Shown: piece by piece, positions 53,423 through 63,100 of the stretch | How the letters are laid out: each line of letters begins with the position of its first letter | Position numbering within the stretch: position 1 is the stretch's first letter | DNA from: JBMONI01 sp049324575 | GTDB taxonomy: Bacteria; Omnitrophota; Omnitrophia; Omnitrophales; Aquincolibacteriaceae | Assembly: GCA_049324575.1 (NCBI GenBank) | Contig: JBMONI010000007.1 | Span: forward strand, 1-64,000 | Length of the DNA stretch: 64,000 nucleotides | Direction: 5' to 3' | The notes under the pieces: generated by a model | The model's input: the letters and a program-made list of their open reading frames with translations, nothing else | Told to the model about the DNA's origin: nothing | Database searches by the model: none | Position numbers and translations under genes: made by a program

Positions 53423-54097
53423 ATGGGAAGGATCGTGCCCCTCGTGACCGGTGAGGTTTATCACGTGTATACGCGAAGCATCGCGGGATTCCGCATTTTC
53501 CACTATCCCGATCACTACCGCCGTTTTGAAAATCTCATGCGCTACTACCGGTTTGAAAATCCATCCGGGCCGTATGCTTTTTTCTGCCGCTCCTCCGCAA
53601 CTCTCCGTCAGGGACTTGAAGCGTCATTAAAAAAAATGGAGGCTTTATGCCCGAAGCGCATTGAGATCATCGCTTATTGCCTGATGCCGACACATGTTCA
53701 CATCGCCCTAAAACAGCTTGCGCCGGATGGGATCTCATTCTTCATGGCCGCCCTTCTCGACAGCTATTCAAGATTTTTCAATACCCGATTCAAGCGATCC
53801 GGTCCCCTCTGGGAATCCCGGTTCAAAAGGAAGCATTGCGCGACCGACGAACAGCTGCTCCATCTCACCCGCTATATCCATCTCAATCCCGTCACCGCAT
53901 TCCTGGTCGATCATCCCTCACAATGGGAATTTTCATCCTACGGAGAGTACGTAAACTCGAGATCCTTCAACGCGAGATTCTGTGATTTTGAGAAATGGAT
54001 CCGATTAAGCCCGCCGGGCTACCAAAATTTTACCGAAGACCGTATCGCCGCTCAGCGGGATCTGGCAATCCTCAAGGACCTGATCGAAAACGATTAA
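53423..54097 (+). CDS. REP-associated tyrosine transposase (RAYT, Y1/IS200-like)
   Basis: This 224-residue single-strand DNA transposase of the Y1 family has full length and an intact frame. The HUH metal motif is in LMPTHVHIALK, with the conserved YCLMPTH lead-in. The catalytic Tyr lies in LTRYIHLNPVTAFLV, and GPLWESRFKRK is also typical. RAYTs are domesticated relatives of IS200/IS605 transposases that process REP hairpins. It is one of the few plus-strand genes and is bracketed by 35-bp direct repeats that contain REP hairpins, as expected for a REP/RAYT unit. No clear Shine-Dalgarno precedes the ATG. Confidence 0.92.
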   Translation: MGRIVPLVTGEVYHVYTRSIAGFRIFHYPDHYRRFENLMRYYRFENPSGPYAFFCRSSATLRQGLEASLKKMEALCPKRIEIIAYCLMPTHVHIALKQLAPDGISFFMAALLDSYSRFFNTRFKRSGPLWESRFKRKHCATDEQLLHLTRYIHLNPVTAFLVDHPSQWEFSSYGEYVNSRSFNARFCDFEKWIRLSPPGYQNFTEDRIAAQRDLAILKDLIEND

Positions 54098-54110
54098 CCG
54101 CACAAGCACC

Positions 54111-54174
54111 TTATCAAACACCGGAGGTTTGATAAACGATATCAAACATCGGAGGTTTGATAGAGGTGAATTGA
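54111..54174. repeat. REP doublet downstream of the RAYT gene
   Basis: Hairpin 1 is TTATCAAAC-ACCGGAG-GTTTGATAA (54111-54135). Hairpin 2 is TATCAAAC-ATCGGAG-GTTTGATA (54140-54162) with tail GAGGTGAATTGA. Hairpin 2 and tail are an exact 35-bp direct repeat of 53261-53295. It ends 10 bp before the stop of giant gene B. Confidence 0.88.
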
Positions 54175-54183
54175 AGATGGGGA

Positions 54184-57100
54184 TTAGGCGGCGGTGGAGA
54201 GTTTTTGCTGGGCGAGATATTGGACGGCCATACTCATGGCGACCGCGAGTCCCTGCGCCGCGCGCGGATCCTGCCAGCGCGCCACGCCGTCCTGGCGCGA
54301 GATCCCTTCGTGAAGATCGTCGAGAAGCAGCATCACGGCCTGCGACACGGTCGCTTTCGACGGGATCGCCCCCGCGCCCCGGTAGCGCACCGGACTTCCA
54401 TCGGCATATTGCGCGGGATCGAAACGGTTCACGCCCTCGCGCCCCTCGGAAGCGATCAAGACATCCGGCCTGTCAAAGATCACCGGCATGTTAATAAGTC
54501 TTGACGCATCGACCGCCCCGCGTCCGATCTTCATCTCGCGCTGGACCTCGGCGCGCAATTTCTCCATCGCGCCCTTCGCGTCCGTATACGGCGTGATCTG
54601 GAATTTAAAGAAAACATTCAGGACCATATAGCTCAGGATCGTCTCCACGACCTCATGCGCCGAGCGGCGAACCTCCTCCGGACGATCGCCTTCCGCCACC
54701 ACGCCCCACGCATCGAACTCCGTCAAAAGCGGCTTCTTCCGGTCCCGCACTTTCTCGAGAAGTTCAGTCGTCCGGAACAGGATATTCGTGACCTCGCCGC
54801 CCGTATACCCGAGCCTCACCAATTCCGCCGCGATCTCCTGACGGAGATTCCCGGTCTCGCGGAACACCACCACCGGATCGAACTCCGTTGGCTCACTGAT
54901 CTCACGCGGCTCGATCCCGGCCACGATCATGAGCCCTTCCATCGCCAGCCGTAGATCGAGCGGCGCGATCCCCTCGCGGTAATTCAGGATCACGAACCGG
55001 ACCAGCTCCTTTGAAATATCGGAAACAGGAAGCGGGACCCGAGCGGGAACAGGAGCCTCTTCTTCTTCCTCCCCAGCCCGCACTTCAGCCCGTTGCGAAG
55101 CACCACGGGCTTCAGCCCGACGCGAAGCGGCCTGCACTCCATAGATGCCTCTCGGCCAACGCGTCACGGTGATCACCGCATCGGGCTGCGCCGCAAGAAC
55201 CGCCCCTTCAAGAGCGATCAAATTCTCCTCCGAGATCCGTCCCTTTGTCTTTTGACGGGCCACCCACTCGAGCGCGCTGTCTCGGAACCCTCTGAATACC
55301 CCCTGGCCATTTTCAGCAGTTTCTCGGGAACCTCTGAGGATCTTCTCCACCTCCGGCTCGAGCGCTTTCAGCATTTCCCGATGCAAACGGTCCGCAGCAA
55401 TATGCTGCCGGGCTTCCTCGAGCTTTCGCCGCTCGATCGCCTGGTTCTTACGCGAAAGATCCGCCCGCAAAAGATCGGCCACCGCTCCCACAAATCCGAC
55501 ACTGAGCATCCACGCCGCCATAAGCACCGTATCGGGATACCCGACAACCGCCCCGGCTGCGATCCCCGCCACCGTCAGAGCAAAAACCTTCCCGCTGCGG
55601 AACCCGCTCTTTAAAAAGTTCCCACGGACCTCTGCGCGGCCCGGCATGACCTCAAGAAGTCTCCGGAGTGCCTGCTTAAAGACCACATGATCGTTATTGA
55701 CCGTGATCCGTTCATCCCGCTCCGGATTTTCCATCAGAAGATCCCCAAAACCTTCGACCCCGGGTTTTTCGAGCGTCCCGGTCCAGGCCTGCTGATACCA
55801 TTCCGAAAAGACCGAGATCAAAAGGGATTCCCCGTCCGCATAAGGATCGAAAGAAACTTTCCCCCGCACGAAATCAAAGAGCTCCACCAGCGCAAGCCAG
55901 CCCAGCCGGACCTGGCCCCGCGCAGGCATCTCCTTCATCTTCTGCTGGAGCAGGCGGTAAAGGTCGAACATATAAAAACGCGCAATGCGGGCCACGTTCT
56001 CTTCCGAACCGGCCCACGTCAGATACTGCCTCATATCCTCGGTCAGGGGCTGCCGCTCGGAAAGATCCGCGAGCGCTTGCCGGACCGCTTCCTCGGCCCG
56101 GACTTTGAACGCTTCCCGCGCTTCGGCAACCAGATCACCTTGGCGAAGTTCAGCCCGTAAAGACTCCTCCCCACGAAACTGCCCTGTCTCCTCGCCGTAA
56201 GGCAGGTTTAAACCTGCCCTACTCATTTCGGCTTGCGGAAATGCCTCGAAAGAATATTCGACATCCGTCCGCCCGATCGGTCTTTGATAGACGGTAAAAG
56301 TGCGTTCTGAAGCGCCTGGGAAATCCTTGACCTCCTGACGCATCCCTTCGAGCTTATGCCCGGCCTCGCGGATATCGGCCTCGACCGCAGGATCGGCCTT
56401 CCCGTTGAGATGGATCCAGATCACCTGATCCAGCCAGCGAAGCACCTCTGCTTGGGAACCGCGCATGACTTCGGTCTTTTCAGAAACTTCCCCAGCCGTT
56501 TTTGCGCTGAACACGACCGGTTTGTAAGGGATCGCCTCTGCCCGGACCGGAGGAATGGCGTCCTTCAGTTCCGAAGGCACCGCCATAAAATCCCCGGCAA
56601 GATCCGCTTGGTCGCGGACCTCCGCCCGCCCGCCTGCCGGACGGGCAGGCCCGCCTGCCGGACGGGCAGGCCCTTCGGGGCGAGGCGTCTCGCCTTGGGC
56701 GGACACGCGCACCGCGTCGCGCCCGAGCATATTCGACCAGAAACGAAGCATATTCTCGATCGCCTCAAGCGACAGGTCCTGCTCTCCCGTATTGCGGTCG
56801 AAGATCACCATCCCGTGCGGCGCAAAGGGAATATAATTCGGCACGAGGGTAAAGCGCGAATTGAGCGGCAAACCGCGTTCGACCTTGGCCCAATGGTAAA
56901 CATGCAGGAAATCGCCTCCGGGCTTCGCGCCCTGGATCCCCCCGAGACGTTTGGAATCCTTACGGCCGGGCACATAAAAGACGTCGATATAGCGCGCCAT
57001 CACCTCCGCAGGCAATTCCGGAGGGACAACGATCTCTTCGGCCGGTAAATCCAGGATCTCATAAAAACGCCTGGGAGAAGCCGTATCCCGGTAAGCTTGC

Positions 57101-60100
57101 AGGGTATCTTTGATCGTCAATCCTTTGAATTTTTCCAGATCAGGAACGATCAAGCCTCCGGATATTTCAAAAGTCGCCCACATATTGCCGAGCTTCGAGG
57201 GATTCGGCCGCAAACTCCGCTCGCCGTCCTGGCGCGCGTAGACGAAGAATCGCGGACGCATGATCCCCTGGGGATCGACATAGGCTCCCTGGAGCACATT
57301 GAAGCGAAGGCCCTCCGCCAGGATCTTCTGCGTCAGTCCGCGGACCCCTTGGGCCATTCTCGCGTAGTCTTCCCCTTCGATGATCATGGTCGGCACCGGC
57401 CAACCGAACAGTTCTCCCATGCGGAAGGACCCATGCGGACCCCGGTCGTCGACATACCACTTCACGCGCTCCGGATGATCTTCGGCAAAACGCTCGACTC
57501 CCACCTTGGACTCTGGAATAAAATCTGCCGGCAGGAAAAAAAGCTGCTGGTGCGGATGCGGCACGGAGGCTCCGAGATCGTTGTGAATGATCACGATCCT
57601 TTCGGCGAATCGCGGATCGGAGGCCGGAACCCCCGGCTCCCCACTCAACCGTTTTCGGTCAAATCCTTTCATCCAGTCTCTGATCGTGAACGTAAACTTG
57701 GCTTTCCTCATCGCTCCCAATAGCCAAAAGACCAAATTCCGGAATGGCCTTGGATCTTCCGTAGTAACGCCGCCCGTGGAAAGGACCCAATCCAGAATGT
57801 TCTCAATCGGCACCTGGGCTCCCTCCGCTCCCCGCTGGCGCTCTAAAGCCGCCTCTCGCGCATAGGCTGGCATTTTCCGGTACCGTTCGATCACTTCCGA
57901 AAGATAGTATTTGCCCGACCGAAGGATTTGGCGGTTCAGAACATCCCGTATCTGTTCAAAATATCCCGCCAACGCTGGGATGACCGCGGCGGTTTTAAGG
58001 ATGGGACGCAAAGTCAGGGTCTCATAGATCGTCGTCAAGATGCCAAGATCATACAGCAGACGGTTGTTCAATCTCGCGAACAGGTCTCTGAGAAAGGCCC
58101 CTCTTTCATGGCCGTCCAAGACCTCAAAATCCTTGTCCGTTTTCTCGCTGTAATAGAAAGCCCGCAGATAATAAAGGATGACCACTTCGAAAAAGACCGG
58201 CGCCATCGCCGCGGAGATACCCAAGTCAGCGATCGCCTTTTGATGGAGCCCTCCCAGAAATCCGCGCAATTGTTGCTCTTCCGCGATAAACCGATCGACA
58301 AACGGCGCTTCGGCCGCCGGAGCTGTTGCTCCTTCGCGCAATTCAGCCCGTGCCGTTTCACTACGGGCTTCGGCCCTTTCGCGCGGAGCGATGAGATCGC
58401 TTACAGCCGTACCGAGAAAGCCCTCGGCCAACTGCCGGTCGCGAAGCGGCTCCACCGAAAGACGGCGAAGCGCGTCCTGCAGCGCGAGGAGAACTGTGCT
58501 TTTGTTTTCTTTATCCGTGACCGCGTATTCCCAGCCGCCTTTTTCAGATGCAAGAACGACCGAAAGTTTGGCCATATCGCGGGCATCCCGGCTCACGCGC
58601 ACGCGGATCGCTCCCGCCCGTTCAAGCGCCGCCACGAGGGTCAACTCTCCTCCGTTCCTCGGCCCATCGAGACGCAAAGCCCCGATCTTCCGTTCCGAAA
58701 ACTCCTGCACCGCCAGTTTTCCATAATATTGGACCGCGCTCTCGACGAGGCGCACCGGCCTCTCGGCTGCCGGAACCTCTTTTCTTCCGGCCGTGACAGC
58801 TCCCTTTTCTGTGGAGGCCGCAACCGGAGCGATCTCGAGATCATAGATCCCAGCCTGATAAGCCCAGCGGAGCACGATCCGGTAAGGAACATTTTCCTGA
58901 AGACGTCCGAGAAGCGTTTCGAGTTTTTTCCAGCCCTCTTCTCCCTCGACTGCGGGCCAGGGTTGGATGCCAGATCTCTCCGGGCCGGCTTCCTTCACCG
59001 TCAGCAGACGGAATTTCCTGAAGGTGGGTCTTTCGGAAGGTGGAACGCCGGCACGCTGCGCCTGCCCCGCAAGCAGTTCTTCGATCGACCTGCTCCGCAT
59101 TTGGAAAAACCAGGCGTGTACGGTGGCCGCGGCCGCCTCTTTTAAAATATCTTCCGCGATCACAAAATCTTTCGACAGAGCCGCCCGCATCTCAGCGCGG
59201 CGGTTCTCGTTCACGGCTTCGTTCAATTTCCGTAAAAAAAGTTCCAGCGCGACCCGGTAGATCGCGACTTGCACTCTCCCTGCCCAAAGTTCATTGGGAT
59301 CGATCCCGGACCCCGTCAACGCCGTTCCGTGGAGCTTACGGACCTTCTCAAAAACAAAAGAATCATAAGCGTATTGCGGCGGCATCAGGACTTGCGCGCT
59401 CACGGCTTCGATCATCCGCTGACCGTTTTCGAATTGCTGGGTAATGATCTTCGCGAGCGCCGGCGCCACTTCATTTCGGATCAGTTCTTTTTCTTCCGGG
59501 GTCCATTTCGTCCTGGCCTCGGCCCGCCCGATGCCAGCATCCGGCGAAGCGGGTTCGTCCGTTCCCGAGGCAGCTGCACGAAATCTCTTTGCTGCTTTGA
59601 GCTGAGCGATCCGAGCACTAACGGCTGCGCCTTCCTCTTGCGCTGTTTGCCAAATGGAAGCCCAGATCGTGGAATGGTCTCCTCGTGCTGGGACATGCCC
59701 ATCCTTTATCATTTTCTGGATCGTCGCGGCTATCTCAGCTTGCCTTCCCAGAAGCTCCGCCATTTCCGGGTCAAAAACTTCTCCCCTGACTTCCGCTCTT
59801 CCCTGAGCACGGCGAAGCAAAACATCGAACGCGTCGACATGACGGCGAAGCCCGGCCAAAGCCCGGTCCAACTGCGGCAACGCGACCGGATCGAGCAGTC
59901 CCATACTTTCTTTCATCAAATGATCGAGCCGGGGCTGGACCGTGTGGAATTCGGCCCCGTCTTCGGTCCCTTGAAAATAGACCCCGTCCATTTCGCTCGA
60001 TTCTTTGATCCGGACAATCACGGTAAATACGGTCTGCCCGTTCTCCCGCCTCAGAACAATATCCCCCGCGCTCAACATTCTGGGGATCCCACCCTGCCAG

Positions 60101-63100
60101 GGAACGGTTTTTAAAAGTTCATAGACTTCCGCGATCCGCTTCCCGATCGCAAGCCGGATCGCCGCATATTCCTCACGTGTTCCGTGATGCTGCGCTGTAC
60201 TCAGACCGCGCCAGGTGTCCTGGATATCCCACAGCCGCCACAAAAGCTTCCCGATCTCGAGGGGCACATTGCGTGATTCAGCGCGCGAGACTTTACGGAT
60301 GAACGCTTCGGCTTGTTTAAGATGACGGATCCAATCCTTGCTTTGGAGTTGGCTTCGGAAATAGAGAGCGGAGAGATAAGCCGGAGTACGGTAAACTTTC
60401 GCAGGCGCCTTCGCCGGTCCCGGGAACCGGATCACATTTTCGTGGGCGATCTTACGCAGGGTCTGGATCGCGCTCATACGGCGCGTTTCAAGGATCGCCT
60501 CCCGCACACGGCGGTCGATCGCAGCGTTCGAAATAGCTTCTAAAGTACGGCGCTGAAGAGCAGCCGTCCGGCCCATTTTTTCCGAAACCCTATCGAGAAG
60601 CTGATTGAGCTCTGGGATCAGCACTTCATGAAGCAATCTTTCTTCACGCCAGGCCGCACGCAACACCGCCAAAGCGAACCTCGTCAGGTCAATACAAAGC
60701 CCCAACAGCCCTACCACGCCCCCCATCACGATTATTCGCTGTCCCAAAGTAAGCGCCCCAAGCGGCAGCACCGCGCCGACGACCCATCCCGACAAGAGCC
60801 CCACGACCGCGAAAAAGTAGGGATCCAATTTCCGCGTTTCCGCGCGTGGCGGCGGAATGTCCGATTTAAAAGGCGGAGGAAGGACGATCTCTTTTTCAGG
60901 ACCCGGTTGAGCCGGAGCGACATTCGGAACCGAGGATGCAACCGGTTGTTGAACGGGCGTCCATACCGGAGGAAGCACAAAGCCTGCCGGCGGGCCGTCC
61001 ACTGCTGGCTGCGCGGACGTTGCTGAAACAGCGGGTTCTTGTGAGCGAATTGGAATGTCTGATACGGTCGTCCCGGAAGTTGGCGGTGTCAGTTTTGCCA
61101 CTAATTCGGCAGCCCTTTTGGGTCTGGCTCTTTCTTGTCGCTCAGCCTCTTCTGCGGCTGCCTGCGCAGGATCATAGGGCTTCGCAGGCATCTGCTGATC
61201 ATCACGTTTTTTATTCATGACCGTGACGATCAACCATACCAAAGCTCCGAGAAAAAGGCCCCAGTTGACGGTCCGGATAAGCCACTCAATCTCGTCCGGT
61301 TCGGGAAGCAGGCTTTGGGCAAGGAGTAAGGGAGAAATTGCTATATATGCATTAAATTTATGTGGTTTATTTATATTGACTTTACCTGTTTCGCCTGCTA
61401 AAGTACGTTCCCCATCGAAGAGCGGGATCGCCATGGAACGAAGAAAAGACTCTAATTCTTTTACAAGCACCGAAGTCGGAACCCTGATCGAATCCTTCAG
61501 AAGCGATATTTCCGTCATCGCGGAAGATCTGAGCACGGTCAAGAAAGACGTTAGCGAATTAAAAACAGACATGATCCAAGTCAAAGCGGATCTCATCACC
61601 ATCAAAGATGTCATCCGCGTCGCCATCCCGTCCCTTAACGCCCGCGTCACCGCGCTCGAAACCAAAGCGGGACTCTGACGATGCAACCTCCCCGAAAAGG
61701 ACCGGATTATTCGCGAGAACGAGAGTTCACGGTGGTCCTGGAAGATCTTCAAGGTCAGTTCCGCGTTTTTGGCGAAGGCCTGCAAGACACCCGCTGTCGC
61801 CTGGAGCGCATCGAGCACCGTTTGGAAAAAGTAGAAACCGACGTTTCGGCCATTAAAGCCTCGCTCCCTCTTTTCGCCTCCCGCCTCACCGCGCTCGAGC
61901 ATTCGCGCAGGTAGCCAGCCCCTCACTTCCGCCCGCCCGCCTGCCGGACGGGCAGGCCCTTTGGGCTTGCCATCGAACTCACGGCGAATGAGACGCTTGA
62001 CCGCCATGTCGGCAAGATTTTCCCCCACCATGATCACGGAGAAGGTCGCGAAGAACCAGAACCAGAGCGCGGCAACAAGCGATACATCGGTCAGGTACGT
62101 TTCCGTCACAAAGGGAGCTTCTTGCCGGATCGTGGCGCTTAACCATTGATAAAGCGTCGTGCGCTGCCCGATAAAAAGCGCGGTCACCGCAACGGCCGTC
62201 CCCCCCCCCGCAAGAGCGTGAAGCAGCATGGCAACGCCCGACCATTTCTTAATGGCCAGATATTCAAGTGCCGGACCGACCTTCATCGGACCGCCCAGGG
62301 TCGAGACTTCTTTTTCCCGGGGATGATCCCGCGAGTAATCCCAGATCCCGAGCATCATGAGAACGAGAACCGATATCGTGACCAGGCTCCCAACGGTAAG
62401 TCCCATCCACGCAATCGCAAAACCCCAGCCCGTGAAGATCGCCGCGGAGGCCGCCCCGACCGCAAGCCAGCGTTTGAGATCCCAGCGGATTTCCGCGCGC
62501 GGAATGACACGGACCTTGGCACCCGAAAGCAAGGTATAGCCATCAAGCTCACCGGTCGATCCCCGGGAAAATCCGCTCGGGAAATCGAACGGATAATCGC
62601 TAACCTTTGTTGCTTTGGAGCGCAGGCCGTCGGGAATCCGGAGGGATCCCGTAACATAGATCGTGAATCCGGCCGCCGGAGAGCCTAGGCGGGAAAGAAC
62701 TTCAAACTGGATAAAATCTAAAAGCAGCGTCTCACCGAAGGATTCGAGGATAATCCCTTCCTGCTTCACCGCCGCTTTCTTCGGCTTCTTTGCCGCGCGC
62801 AATTCAGCCCGTGTACCTTGGGTACGGACCAAGGCCCGTTGCGAAGCGACACGGGCTTCAGCGCGGTTTTTCTTTTTAGAGTGAGGCGTCTTTTTTTCGA
62901 TAGACATGGCGCCTTTTATCGACGGGTTGCTATGGACCAGATCGAATTTCTTTCCGGCGATATCATAGCGGAAGATCCTAAGGATCTGCTCGCCATAGAT
63001 CCGGGTCGTGACATTAACACGCTTCAATACTTGTCTGCGCGACGGGTCGGACGGCTCGTGGTTCCACTTTTCTCCGTCAAACTCATACAAGTAAACGCTT

